Shown: one piece after another, positions 44,346-53,745 of the stretch | Layout of the letters: each line of letters starts with the position of its first letter | Numbering within the stretch: position 1 is the stretch's first letter | From: Acetivibrio saccincola | GTDB lineage: Bacteria; Bacillota; Clostridia; Acetivibrionales; Acetivibrionaceae | Direction of reading: 5' to 3' | Assembly: GCF_002844395.1 (NCBI RefSeq) | Contig: NZ_CP025197.1 | Span: 1,674,001-1,738,000 of the forward strand | DNA: 64,000 bases | The notes under the pieces: generated by a model | Database searches by the model: none | Seen by the model: the letters and a program-made list of their open reading frames with translations, nothing else | What the model was told of the DNA's origin: nothing | Position numbers and translations under genes: made by a program

Positions 44346-45092
44346 ATGGCTATAGTTTTTAAAAGACCACATGCGTTGGCAGATGTACCTATGCACTACT
44401 GTCCTGGATGTACTCATGGAATTGTTCACAGGATTATAGCTGAAGTAATAGATGAATTGGGTATTGAAGGCAAAACCATTGGTATATCACCTGTGGGTTG
44501 TTCATATAACAATTATGAATACTTTAATTGTGACATGATACAGGCGGCTCACGGCAGGGCACCTGCAGTAGGTACCGGGGTAAAAAGGGCTCTTCCTGAC
44601 AAAGTGGTATTTACCTATCAGGGAGACGGTGATTTGGCAGCTATAGGAACAGCTGAAATAGTTCATGCAGCCACCAGGGGTGAAAAGATAACCACAATAT
44701 TTATAAATAATGCTATATACGGGATGACATCAGGTCAGATGGCTCCCACCACATTGATAAACCAGGTTACCACTACTTCACCTTTTGGAAGAAAGCCGGA
44801 GACAGAAGGTTACCCAATAAGGGTTTGTGAGCTTCTCAGCACTTTAGACGGGGCGGTTTATATTGAGAGAACTTCCGTTCATGACATTAAAAATATAAGA
44901 AATACCAAAAAAGCCATTGAAAAGGCATTTAAAGTTCAGATGGCAAACAAAGGTTTCTCAATGGTTGAAGTTTTATCCACATGCCCAACTAACTGGGGAA
45001 TGAACCCTCTAAAAGCTTTAGAATGGGTTGAAGAGAAAATGATTGAAGCATATCCATTGGGAAATTTTAAGGGTCAGGATTTGGAGGTGTAA
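44346..45092 (+). CDS. 2-oxoacid:ferredoxin oxidoreductase, beta subunit (TPP-binding)
   Basis: About 248 residues. The cysteines of the internal 4Fe-4S cluster are in HYCPGCTHG and PVGCS, and the TPP-diphosphate motif is GDGD followed by the asparagines of IFINNAIYGMTSGQ. ATG 44346 with GGAAGGGG is preferred over the upstream TTG 44328. It forms the active site together with the alpha subunit. A four-base gap leads to the gamma subunit gene. Confidence 0.9.
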   Translation: MAIVFKRPHALADVPMHYCPGCTHGIVHRIIAEVIDELGIEGKTIGISPVGCSYNNYEYFNCDMIQAAHGRAPAVGTGVKRALPDKVVFTYQGDGDLAAIGTAEIVHAATRGEKITTIFINNAIYGMTSGQMAPTTLINQVTTTSPFGRKPETEGYPIRVCELLSTLDGAVYIERTSVHDIKNIRNTKKAIEKAFKVQMANKGFSMVEVLSTCPTNWGMNPLKALEWVEEKMIEAYPLGNFKGQDLEV

Positions 45093-45095
45093 TTA

Positions 45096-45632
45096 ATGCA
45101 GCATAGAGTTATTATTTCCGGTTTTGGCGGACAAGGTGTGGTATCAGCTGGCAGGATACTTGCATATTGCGGTATGATTGAAGATAAAAAGGTTTCATGC
45201 TTGCCTTCCTATGGCCCTGAAATGAGGGGGGGAACGGCAAACTGCCATGTAATTGTTTCTGATGAAGACTTTGGTTCACCGGTTTTAAACAGTGCAACGG
45301 CTTTAATAGCTATGAACAATCCTTCTTTAGAGAAGTTTGAAAGTGTAGTTGAGGAAGGCGGCATTATTATTGCTGACAGTTCACTGGTTGACAAAAAACC
45401 TTCTCGTAAGGATATAAAAGTGTGCTATGTACCTGCGACAAATAAGGCTTTCGAAATGGGGAATGCTGCATTTGCAAATATTATTCTTTTAGGAAAGCTT
45501 ATAGGTGAAACAGGAATAGTTTCAGAGGATAATTTTGAGAATGCTTTATATAAAATTCTGTCACAGAATAAACATCATTTAATACCGGCGGAGATGGAAG
45601 CCCTTAAATACGGAATAGAGTACAAAGAATAA
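45096..45632 (+). CDS. 2-oxoacid:ferredoxin oxidoreductase, gamma subunit
   Basis: A 178-residue subunit of the KorC/VorC type. It begins HRVIISGFGGQGVVSAGRILAYC and has SCLPSYGPEMRGGTANCHVIVSD, the conserved motifs of the domain that completes the CoA-binding part of the enzyme. Together with the ferredoxin, alpha and beta subunits it makes a full complex. It ends before a strong terminator. Confidence 0.92.
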   Translation: MQHRVIISGFGGQGVVSAGRILAYCGMIEDKKVSCLPSYGPEMRGGTANCHVIVSDEDFGSPVLNSATALIAMNNPSLEKFESVVEEGGIIIADSSLVDKKPSRKDIKVCYVPATNKAFEMGNAAFANIILLGKLIGETGIVSEDNFENALYKILSQNKHHLIPAEMEALKYGIEYKE

Positions 45633-45637
45633 TATAT

Positions 45638-45674
45638 AAAAAAGGCATTAGTGTAGAAACTATATGCCTTTTTT
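45638..45674. terminator. Bidirectional terminator between the VOR/KOR genes and glnN
   Basis: AAAAAAGGCAT pairs with ATGCCTTTTTT across a 15-base loop. A-run and T-run lie on opposite sides, suiting both converging genes. The glnN stop codon is only 7 bases away. Confidence 0.78.
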
Positions 45675-45680
45675 ATTATT

Positions 45681-47804
45681 TTATATGTTAAACAGTAACT
45701 CACCGTAAGTGGGGAATGGCCACATTTTTTCATCCACTAAAGTTTCTAATTTGTCGGCAACTTCCCTTACCTTAGACATCTTAACATACACGTTGTCTTT
45801 ATAAAACATCGCCATACCGTAGGTGTCAACAGACAATTCTGATGCTTCTTTTAGGGAGTTTTCCAAATCATATACATTTTTCTTCAGTAAAGCAAGGAGT
45901 GAAGACACTTCCTTTAAAATTTCATTTTGGGCATAGGTATCTGCATCAAGACCCGTTTTTATTACGGCATTTACAGAGTCTGCAACAATGGTGATGTATT
46001 TTATAACAGCAGGTATAATTTGACGGTTTACAATTTCAATTGTGGTAGAGGCTTCTATGTTAATGGTTTTTATATAGTGTTCCAAAAGAATTTCACGGCG
46101 GGATTCAAGTTCATGCCTTGTTAGTATATTATGTTTTTCAAATAATCTTACATTTTTTTCTTCAACCAATGCATTTGCCGCTTCAACGGTTGATTTTATA
46201 TTTGGAAGCCCTCTTCTTTCAGCCTCTTTAATCCATTCTTCAGAATAATTATTTCCGTTAAAAATTATTCTTTTATGATTAGTCACAATTTCTTTTAAAA
46301 TATGTTGTACTTCTGAAGTTACATCCTCTGCTTTTTCTAATCTGTCTGCTATCTGGCAAAGCATTTCAGCAACAATGGTATTTAGCATAAAATTTGCTCC
46401 TGCAATGGAAGCAGATGAAGGAACCATCCTAAACTCAAATTTGTTACCTGTAAAGGCAAAAGGTGAAGTCCTGTTTCTGTCTGTTGTGTCCTTAGGAAGG
46501 TTTGGGATTGTTGATACTCCTATTTTAAGTTTACCGCCTTTTTTACAGGAGGTTGCCCCGCCATTGCCGTTTTCTATTTGATGCATAATATCAGTAAGCT
46601 GTTCCCCTAAAAAGATGGATATTATAGCAGGGGGGGCTTCACTGATTCCTAAACGGTGGTCGTTTCCGGGAGTAGCAGCAGACAGCCTTAAAAGGTTTGC
46701 ATATTCATCCACCCCTTTAATTACTGCACACAAAAACACCAGAAACTGTGCATTTTCATGGGGAGTTTTTCCCGGGTCTAATAAATTCTGGCCGTCATCA
46801 GTGCAAAGGGACCAGTTATTGTGCTTACCGGAGCCGTTGAGACCTGCAAAGGGTTTTTCGTGTAAAAGACACACTAAATTATGCCTTAGTGCAACTTTTT
46901 TTAGTGTATCCATAATAATGTGGTTTTGGTCGGTAGCAATATTTGCAGTGGTGTAAATAGGTGCTATTTCATGCTGTGCAGGGGCAACTTCATTATGCTT
47001 AGTCTTTGATAAAACACCAAGCTTCCAAAGTTCCTGATCTAATTCCTTCATAAAAAGGGATATTCTCTCTTTTATAGCCCCAAAATAATGATCTCCCAAC
47101 TCCTGTCCCTTTGAGGGTTTTGCTCCAAAGAGGGTTCTGCCGGTAAATATAAGATCCTTTCTTTTCAGGTAAAGATCCTTATCTATAAGAAAATATTCCT
47201 GTTCAGCCCCTACAGTTGTTATAACTTTTTTGGCTGTTGTATTTCCAAAAATCCTGAGAATCCGCAGGGCTTGTTTTGATAAAGCCTCCATAGAACGTAA
47301 GAGGGGGGTTTTTTTGTCTAATACTTCCCCGTTATAAGAACAAAAGGCAGTTGGAATATAAAGGGTACTATCCTTAACAAATGCCGGAGAAGTGCAGTCC
47401 CAGGCAGTATATCCCCTGGCTTCAAAAGTTGCCCTGAGACCTCCTGAAGGAAAGGAGGATGCATCAGGTTCACCCTTTATAAGTTCTTTCCCTGAAAACT
47501 CCATTATTACTTTCCCGTCAGATGTGCGGGAGATAAAGGAGTCGTGTTTTTCTGCGGTAATTCCTGTCATAGGCTGAAACCAGTGTGAGTAATGGGTAGC
47601 TCCTTTTTCTATTGCCCAGTCCTTCATTGCATTTGCCACTATTTCAGCAACCTGGGGATTAAGAGGAATACCCTCATCAATTGTCTGTTTTAAAGCTTTA
47701 TAAGTAAGTTTAGGGAGGCGTTCCCTCATGGCAGTATCATCAAATACATTAGAACCAAATACATTACTCAATGAGTAGGTCTGCTCCTTTTGATCTTTAT
47801 ACAT
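45681..47804 (-). CDS. glnN: Glutamine synthetase type III
   Basis: A 707-residue type III enzyme, much longer than GS I. It makes glutamine from glutamate, ammonia and ATP. The N-terminus ([20 protein letters not shown]), the ATP/glutamate site ([42 protein letters not shown]) and the long C-terminal helical part are all present. ATG 47804 with AAAGGAG is the natural start rather than the upstream position 47831. The gene stands alone and separates the two oxoacid oxidoreductase loci. Control by nitrogen level is likely but no site is recognised. Confidence 0.94.
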   Translation of the reverse strand: MYKDQKEQTYSLSNVFGSNVFDDTAMRERLPKLTYKALKQTIDEGIPLNPQVAEIVANAMKDWAIEKGATHYSHWFQPMTGITAEKHDSFISRTSDGKVIMEFSGKELIKGEPDASSFPSGGLRATFEARGYTAWDCTSPAFVKDSTLYIPTAFCSYNGEVLDKKTPLLRSMEALSKQALRILRIFGNTTAKKVITTVGAEQEYFLIDKDLYLKRKDLIFTGRTLFGAKPSKGQELGDHYFGAIKERISLFMKELDQELWKLGVLSKTKHNEVAPAQHEIAPIYTTANIATDQNHIIMDTLKKVALRHNLVCLLHEKPFAGLNGSGKHNNWSLCTDDGQNLLDPGKTPHENAQFLVFLCAVIKGVDEYANLLRLSAATPGNDHRLGISEAPPAIISIFLGEQLTDIMHQIENGNGGATSCKKGGKLKIGVSTIPNLPKDTTDRNRTSPFAFTGNKFEFRMVPSSASIAGANFMLNTIVAEMLCQIADRLEKAEDVTSEVQHILKEIVTNHKRIIFNGNNYSEEWIKEAERRGLPNIKSTVEAANALVEEKNVRLFEKHNILTRHELESRREILLEHYIKTINIEASTTIEIVNRQIIPAVIKYITIVADSVNAVIKTGLDADTYAQNEILKEVSSLLALLKKNVYDLENSLKEASELSVDTYGMAMFYKDNVYVKMSKVREVADKLETLVDEKMWPFPTYGELLFNI

Positions 47805-48020
47805 TTTGAATCTCCTTTCAAGATAAAACATACCAAAAAAACAAAAAGACGTACCAATACAATTGTGAAACGCCTTTCATGTAAGTTCTCTTTCTAAAAT
47901 TTATTACAATTCTACATTAAATATAGCACATAATAAATACTACATATGGTAATCTACATACTATATATAGTAAACGTTTTTTTATAAAAAAGCAAGTTTT
48001 TATTTTAAAAATCCAGGATT

Positions 48021-48341
48021 TTAAATGAATGCCTGGATTGGCTTTTTCCCTTTTACATATGCAATTTCTTCATCAGTGTAGCCGGAAAAGGCATGCTCAT
48101 GATGTTGGTTTTCCTCTAAAATCTCTTCAATTTTATGGACATGACCGTTAGGGGTTTTAACAGGTAAGCCTGTAAAGCCCGAAAAATAGTGAGTGTGGTC
48201 TTTATGTGAAGATACACCATAAAATGTATGAAAGTGCAAGGAGCTTGTTCCTACTGTGTGTTGTGTGTAGCCAAGTATTTTGTGTTTGTGATAATTAGAT
48301 TCTTTACTTTCAAATTTATATTTATGCATATGGAAGTGCAT
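48021..48341 (-). CDS. YmaF family histidine-rich protein
   Basis: A 106-residue protein with many histidines set in repeated H-x-H patterns (MHFHMHKY, LHFHTFYG, DHTHYFSG, NGHVHK, HHEHAFSG). This is the pattern of the YmaF family, which is poorly characterised and may bind metal. The C-terminus (EEIAYVKGKKPIQAFI) is non-repetitive. The start ATG 48341 follows AAGGAGG. It is a single gene. Confidence 0.78.
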   Translation of the reverse strand: MHFHMHKYKFESKESNYHKHKILGYTQHTVGTSSLHFHTFYGVSSHKDHTHYFSGFTGLPVKTPNGHVHKIEEILEENQHHEHAFSGYTDEEIAYVKGKKPIQAFI

Positions 48342-48607
48342 AAAAAACCTCCTTGAAAAAAGTTATCTACTACAATATCTCTACTATATAATTTACACAA
48401 AATATTATAATTTATTAAGACAAATATTGCAATGTCAAGAATAAGCAATAAATAAGTGAAAATTTATATTTATTAATTGTTTTTTATTTTATTTGGTGGT
48501 AAATATAAAATTGTAAGTTAATAGTTATTTTTTATGTAAAATTTTAAAAAATTTATATTAACAAAGATTTAGAAGTAGTAAAAATAAAAAACATAAGAGG
48601 TGAGATA

Positions 48608-50287
48608 ATGGATTACAACATTTTAATTGGCGGGGCGGCAGGGCAGGGAATGGAAACCATTACCTCCATAATTGAAAAGGCATTAAAAAGAGCCGGTTTT
48701 GAGATTTTCACCATTAGGGATTATATGTCAAGGGTAAGAGGAGGACATAATTTTACCCAAATCCGCTTTAGTGAAGAAAAAATTACTTCCCACAGGGACA
48801 AGCTTAGCGGGATTATAGCATTTAATGCCAAAACCATTTCATATCACATTAAAAGACTGGAAAATCATGGTTTTATCATATCTGATGAAAGTGTTGAATT
48901 TGAAGATGCGCGTCTTAAGAAACTTCCCCTGATGGAAACGGCAAAGGAAACAGGAAACGTAAGGGTTTTTGGAAGTGTTGCGGCGGGAGCCCTTTTTAAG
49001 CTTTTTAATATTGACATATCTTTTTTAGAAGAGGTTTTAAAGGAAACCTTCAGGGAGGAGATAGCATCCTTAAACATAGAGGCGGTAAAGAGGGGATATG
49101 CTTTGGTTGATTCCCTCTATAGCATCAGCTTACCTAAAAAGGATGAGAATATACTTATAAACGGCAATGACGCCATAGCCCTTGGGATTATAGCAGCAGG
49201 ATGTAAATTTTATTCTGCATACCCTATGACCCCTTCCACAAGCATTATGAACTACCTGGCGGGCAAAATGCATGAGGCAGGTATTGTTGTAGAGCAGGCA
49301 GAGGATGAAATAGCAGCAATAAATATGGCGATAGGTGCGTCTTATGCAGGAGTAAGGGCTATGACAGGTACTTCAGGAGGAGGTTTTTCCCTTATGGTGG
49401 AAGCCCTAGGGCTTGCGGGAATGCAGGAAATACCCCTGGTGATTGCAGAAATTCAAAGACCCGGTCCTGCAACGGGACTTCCCACAAGAACAGAACAGTC
49501 AGATTTAAAATTTGTAATTTCCGCATCCCATGGTGAATTTCCCAGAATGGTTATAGCCCTTAAAAATCCTGAAGACTCTTTTTATCAGACTGTCAGGGCA
49601 TTTAATATAGCTGATAAATACAGAATCCCGGTTGTTATTTTAGGAGATCAGTATTTGGCGGATTATACCACAACCATAAAACCCTTTGACTTGTCAAAAG
49701 TGGAGATTAAAAGGTATTTTAACCATAAAGATTATATGGACGGCAAAAAAGAATTTAAAACATATGAGATAAATAAAAGTGGTATCTCACCCAGGATAAT
49801 TCCAGGGAAAATAGAAGGTACCAGGGTTTTAGCAGACAGTGATGAACATGATGAATACGGACTGATAACAGAATCAGCTGAAGTCAGGAAGAATATGTGT
49901 GAAAAGCGGCTAAGGAAAATGGAACTTTTAAAAGAAGAACTTATTGAGCCTTCATTTTATGGAGAAGATGAGCCTGATGTTTTGCTTTTAGGATGGGGTT
50001 CCCTTGATGGTCCTATGAGGGAAGCAGTGGGGCTATTAAATAAAAATACAGGTAAAAAGTATGCTGCGTTGGTTTTTGGGGACATATGGCCCCTTCCTGT
50101 AAAAATGTTAAATGAGATGCACAAAAAAGCTAAGACCATTATAAATGTTGAGCAAAATGCAACAGGGCAGCTGGCCTCTATTATCAGGGCAGAAACAGGT
50201 ATTACATGCCACAGAAGCATTTTAAAGTACGATGGAAGACCAATTAGCAGGGATGAAATATACAATAAGCTTATGGAGGTAAATTAA
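48608..50287 (+). CDS. 2-oxoacid:acceptor oxidoreductase, fused gamma-alpha subunit
   Basis: A 559-residue subunit in which the gamma domain (residues about 1-185, LIGGAAGQGMETITSIIEKAL) is fused to the pyrimidine-binding alpha domain (about 190-370, LINGNDAIALGIIAAGCKFYSAYPMTPST) and domain II (LLLGWGSLDGPMREAV). This two-subunit layout is that of KorAB-type 2-oxoglutarate (or general 2-oxoacid) oxidoreductases, different from the four-subunit complex at 42.9-45.6 kb. It lies 1 base before its beta subunit. No ferredoxin subunit is next to it. Confidence 0.9.
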   Translation: MDYNILIGGAAGQGMETITSIIEKALKRAGFEIFTIRDYMSRVRGGHNFTQIRFSEEKITSHRDKLSGIIAFNAKTISYHIKRLENHGFIISDESVEFEDARLKKLPLMETAKETGNVRVFGSVAAGALFKLFNIDISFLEEVLKETFREEIASLNIEAVKRGYALVDSLYSISLPKKDENILINGNDAIALGIIAAGCKFYSAYPMTPSTSIMNYLAGKMHEAGIVVEQAEDEIAAINMAIGASYAGVRAMTGTSGGGFSLMVEALGLAGMQEIPLVIAEIQRPGPATGLPTRTEQSDLKFVISASHGEFPRMVIALKNPEDSFYQTVRAFNIADKYRIPVVILGDQYLADYTTTIKPFDLSKVEIKRYFNHKDYMDGKKEFKTYEINKSGISPRIIPGKIEGTRVLADSDEHDEYGLITESAEVRKNMCEKRLRKMELLKEELIEPSFYGEDEPDVLLLGWGSLDGPMREAVGLLNKNTGKKYAALVFGDIWPLPVKMLNEMHKKAKTIINVEQNATGQLASIIRAETGITCHRSILKYDGRPISRDEIYNKLMEVN

Positions 50288-50288
50288 T

Positions 50289-51143
50289 ATGGATAAGTGC
50301 ACTTATAAAACATTTGAAACAGCCTGGTGTCCGGGATGTGGTGATTTTAATATATTGGAGGCTTTAAAAAATGCCCTTATAAGCCTTAAAAAGAAGCCTC
50401 ATGAAGTTTTGGTAGTGGGAGGTATAGGACAGGCGGCAAAAACAGCGCAATATATAAATACCAATGGATTTTGCGGGCTTCACGGCAGAGCCATACCTCC
50501 TGCTGCTGCAGCTAAAATAGCAAATAAAAATTTGACGGTAATTATAAATACAGGGGACGGGGATACTTATGGGGAAGGAGGAAACCATTTCATCCATAAC
50601 ATAAGAAGAAATGTGGACATTACACATTTTGTACACAATAATCAGATATACGGTCTTACAAAGGGTCAGGCGTCCCCCACCACTGATTTAGGGCACAGGA
50701 CAGCAGTCCAGCCTGAAGGTTCCATAAATTTTCCAATAAATCCTGTCCTTACAGCCATATCCCTCGGAGCGGGGTTTGTTGCAAGAGCCTTTAGCGGAGA
50801 GTTGGAACATTTGACTTCTATTATGGAAGAGGCAATAAAGTATAGGGGGTATGCTTTAGTTGATATACTCCAGCCCTGCGTAAGTTTTAACAAAATAAAT
50901 ACTTTTTCCTGGTACAGCAAAAGAGTTTATAAACTTGATGACTCCTATGATTGCACCGATAAGCTAAAAGCCATGGAAAAAGCCATGGAGTGGGGGGATA
51001 AAATCCCAATAGGTATAATATTTAAAAAAGAGATGGAGACGTACCATGATAAAGTGGATTTTCTAAAAAATAAGGAGCCCCTTGTTTATCAGGAACCTGT
51101 ATCTAAAGAAAAAATTAATGATATGATAAGGGAATTTGCTTAA
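50289..51143 (+). CDS. 2-oxoacid:acceptor oxidoreductase, beta subunit
   Basis: A 284-residue TPP-binding partner of the gene just before it. Cysteines of the 4Fe-4S cluster lie in AWCPGCGDF and later in LQPCVSFN, and the TPP motif is GDGDTYGEGGNHFIH followed by HNNQIYGLTKGQ. ATG 50289 follows GGAGG that lies within the end of the upstream gene. Substrate is inferred from family layout only. Confidence 0.9.
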   Translation: MDKCTYKTFETAWCPGCGDFNILEALKNALISLKKKPHEVLVVGGIGQAAKTAQYINTNGFCGLHGRAIPPAAAAKIANKNLTVIINTGDGDTYGEGGNHFIHNIRRNVDITHFVHNNQIYGLTKGQASPTTDLGHRTAVQPEGSINFPINPVLTAISLGAGFVARAFSGELEHLTSIMEEAIKYRGYALVDILQPCVSFNKINTFSWYSKRVYKLDDSYDCTDKLKAMEKAMEWGDKIPIGIIFKKEMETYHDKVDFLKNKEPLVYQEPVSKEKINDMIREFA

Positions 51144-51164
51144 AAGTTTTAAAGGTTTATTTAA

Positions 51165-51200
51165 AAGCCTGCATAAAATGTGATTAATATGCAGGCTTAT
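51165..51200 (+). terminator. Intrinsic terminator after the second oxidoreductase
   Basis: AAGCCTGCAT pairs with ATGCAGGCTT across a 14-base loop, followed by ATTTATTT. It lies 20 bases after the beta-subunit stop codon. Confidence 0.7.
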
Positions 51201-51302
51201 TTATTTCATTTATATGCTTAGTTTATATATGAATAATTAAAATGTTAGATTTATTTATTTGATATAATAATTTTATATAATATATTTCTGATATAATTTA
51301 AT

Positions 51303-52376
51303 TTACTCTATAACAACATAATATGTCCTGTTTATGATTTTTCCGGTACCTGTAACAGTCATTGTTTCCAGCTGATAGTCGTTGGTGATTACATCTTTAG
51401 CAATACCTATATATGAGGTGAGAATATTCCCAACCCCGATGCTGTGGCGGACATTTTTGCTCAATGTACTTATAAGTCCGGGTATTTTGTCAATATTTGA
51501 TATTGTACCATGCTGTTCTATAAAGGCTTTTATGAAGTTTATCTGATTTCTTTTTCTTTCATAATCACCCAGGTTGACAAGGTTTCCTTCTTCATCATAG
51601 TACTGTCTGAACCGTACAAAACCTTCTGCTTCCTCTCCGTTTAGCCACCTGGTGCCCTTTTCAAGGGCAATTGAAAGGTCCTGGAATGGATCTTCATAGA
51701 ACATATCGTAAGGAACATATATGCTAACCCCTCCAAACAAATCCACCACTTCTCTAAAGCCTTTAGGGTTTACGCTTACATAATCGTCTATTTTTATGTT
51801 AAAAACTTCATATATTACATCAGCAAGAAAATTAACAGAGTATGCACTAAACTTACCCTCATAGGACAAAAAGGGGCCAATTTGATGGGCACTGTTAATT
51901 TTATAGTAGTCAGGACGGTTTCTGTTATTTAAATCAAGATAGTGCCTGACTTTTAAATTATAATCTATATACAAATCCCTGGGTATCATAATGATTTTTA
52001 ACTTTTTGCTTTCTTTATCTATACTAAATATACCTATAGTATCATTAAGGCCAGATAAAGCGTCAGAGCCTGTAAATAATATATTTATGCTGTTTGGGGA
52101 AACAAGCTGTTCTTGGTATCTGGGACCATTGGTTAAACCAGGGATGGCATCATAGTCTATTTCTTCTTCAGGTTCCGGTGTATTGGTTGATTTTTTATTT
52201 AAGTAAGAATTAAAGAAATTACCAGGATTTATATCCGGAGCATTCCCGCCATATGTATCAGGGTTAATTGGGTCATAAGTCCCGCTAAAACCTGCCTTAG
52301 CCAGGATAAATATTAAACTTCCCACTACAAAAAATACAAAACCCCATATAAATATAGATTTTTTAAAATTCATCAC
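51303..52376 (-). CDS. LytR-CpsA-Psr (LCP) family cell-wall protein
   Basis: A 357-residue membrane-anchored protein with one N-terminal transmembrane segment (FIWGFVFFVVGSLIFILAKAGF, about residues 9-30), a short linker rich in Asn and Pro, and the LCP domain (about residues 95-290). Motifs seen are INILFTGSDAL, LKIIMIPRDLYIDY and GFVRFRQYYDEEGNLVNLGDYERKRNQINFIKAF. LCP enzymes attach teichoic acids or polysaccharides to peptidoglycan outside the cell. A single gene; the polymer it handles is unknown. Confidence 0.9.
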   Translation of the reverse strand: MMNFKKSIFIWGFVFFVVGSLIFILAKAGFSGTYDPINPDTYGGNAPDINPGNFFNSYLNKKSTNTPEPEEEIDYDAIPGLTNGPRYQEQLVSPNSINILFTGSDALSGLNDTIGIFSIDKESKKLKIIMIPRDLYIDYNLKVRHYLDLNNRNRPDYYKINSAHQIGPFLSYEGKFSAYSVNFLADVIYEVFNIKIDDYVSVNPKGFREVVDLFGGVSIYVPYDMFYEDPFQDLSIALEKGTRWLNGEEAEGFVRFRQYYDEEGNLVNLGDYERKRNQINFIKAFIEQHGTISNIDKIPGLISTLSKNVRHSIGVGNILTSYIGIAKDVITNDYQLETMTVTGTGKIINRTYYVVIE

Positions 52377-52623
52377 AATTACCCCTATATTTTATTTTTC
52401 TTTTGTAAAATGTATACTACATAATATTTTATCATATTTTTTTGATTTTTAGAAAAAAAATGATTTTTTTAAACTAAACTTAAATATATTGTAATATTGT
52501 CACACAAAATAATTTTTTTTTTAAAACAATTTTAAAAAATTATGTTTTAATATATAATAACAATGGTATATATATGGGTAGTATTGACTAAAATAAAATA
52601 ATAATATAGGAGGTTATAATAAG

Positions 52624-53217
52624 ATGAAAAGTTTAAAAGGTACAAAAACAGTTGAAAACTTAATGAAAGCATTTGCAGGAGAATCGCAGGCAAGAAACAG
52701 ATATACTTATTATGCCAGCGTAGCAAGAAAAGAAGGGTATAAGCAGATTGAAGCGATTTTCCTAGAAACTGCTGACCATGAAAAAGAGCACGCAAAAAGA
52801 TTTTATAAATTTTTATTAGAAGGTTTAGAGGGAGAGCTTCCAGCTATATTAGAAGTAAATGCTACTTATCCTGTTGCTCAGGGTACAACACTTGACAACC
52901 TTCTTGCAGCAGCAGACGGGGAAAATGAAGAGTGGGCAAAATTATACCCTGCTTTTGCTGATGTAGCTGAAGAAGAAGGATTCCCTGAAATTGCAGCAGC
53001 TTTCAGAATGATTTCTAAATCTGAAGAACAGCATGAAATAAGATATAGAAAACTTGCTGAAAATGTTAAAGAAAATAAAGTATTCAAAAAAGATCAAAAA
53101 ATCGTTTGGAGATGCCGTAACTGCGGATATGTTCACGAGGGAGACACAGCTCCAGAACTATGTCCTGCATGTATACACCCACAAGCACATTTTGAAGTTT
53201 TCATGGAAAATTATTAA
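52624..53217 (+). CDS. Rubrerythrin
   Basis: A 197-residue peroxide-scavenging protein of anaerobes. The N-terminal four-helix domain has the di-iron ligands (AFAGESQARNRYTYYA, ETADHEKEHAKRFY, EEEGFPEIAAAFRMISKSEEQHEIRY); the C-terminal rubredoxin-like domain has CRNCGYV and CPAC. ATG 52624 follows AGGAGGT. It uses electrons from NADH through rubredoxin to reduce hydrogen peroxide. A PerR site is expected for such genes; none is clear upstream. Confidence 0.96.
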   Translation: MKSLKGTKTVENLMKAFAGESQARNRYTYYASVARKEGYKQIEAIFLETADHEKEHAKRFYKFLLEGLEGELPAILEVNATYPVAQGTTLDNLLAAADGENEEWAKLYPAFADVAEEEGFPEIAAAFRMISKSEEQHEIRYRKLAENVKENKVFKKDQKIVWRCRNCGYVHEGDTAPELCPACIHPQAHFEVFMENY

Positions 53218-53250
53218 TATAAAATTTTTAAAAGTAAAAATCATTATAAA

Positions 53251-53286
53251 AATAAGCCGGAACTATAAAGTCCCGGCTTATTTTTA
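53251..53286. terminator. Bidirectional terminator between rubrerythrin and a converging gene
   Basis: AATAAGCCGG and CCGGCTTATT pair across a short loop, followed by TTTT. It also reaches the last codons of the converging minus-strand gene. Confidence 0.75.
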
Positions 53287-53718
53287 TAAGTACTGTCTGT
53301 ATCTTCTTAAAGATTTAGGTTTTCCAAGTATTTCAGAAAATATTAGTCCTTTTAAAACATCATTACCGGATAAATTTGAAAAATTAGGTATAATGTCACT
53401 GTTTCGGTTTTTCTTTACTGAAGGGTTAGCATGTTCTTTTATCTTTGGAGTTGCAACATTTTCTTTTACAGTACCACTATTAGCTTCTCTTAAAGCACCA
53501 GATTTATCATCAGTATTAGTATAATTTGAAATGATAACATTTTCTTTTACATTAACAGGACGCCTTGCAGAAGGGGAAAGACCCTTAATTGTTTCTATAT
53601 TGCCTTCAGCTGTCCTTTGCGAATATTTATTTTTATCAGACTTTTTTTGAACTTCATCTACCACAGTGTCAATTACATCCACAATATTTTCAAAAATATC
53701 AAATAGAAATTCACTCAT
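53284..53718 (-). CDS. Unknown protein encoded with floA
   Basis: A 144-residue soluble protein that I do not recognise. It begins with an amphipathic acidic helix (MSEFLFDIFENIVDVIDTVVDEV), then a long polar, probably disordered middle rich in Asn, Ser, Lys and Glu, and ends with a more ordered part (SDIIPNFSNLSGNDVLKGLIFSEILGKPKSLRRYRQYL). There is no signal peptide or membrane segment. The stop codon lies at the terminator shared with rubrerythrin. The gene follows floA by 27 bases on the same strand, so a role in membrane microdomains or binding to FloA is possible, but this is inference from position. Confidence 0.65.
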   Translation of the reverse strand: MSEFLFDIFENIVDVIDTVVDEVQKKSDKNKYSQRTAEGNIETIKGLSPSARRPVNVKENVIISNYTNTDDKSGALREANSGTVKENVATPKIKEHANPSVKKNRNSDIIPNFSNLSGNDVLKGLIFSEILGKPKSLRRYRQYL

Positions 53719-53745
53719 AAATAAAACTCCTTAAAATTATAAAAA

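Noticed and set aside
52400-52620. PerR box upstream of the rubrerythrin gene
   Set aside because: AT-rich segments resemble TTATAATnATTATAA only loosely; none has the required symmetry.
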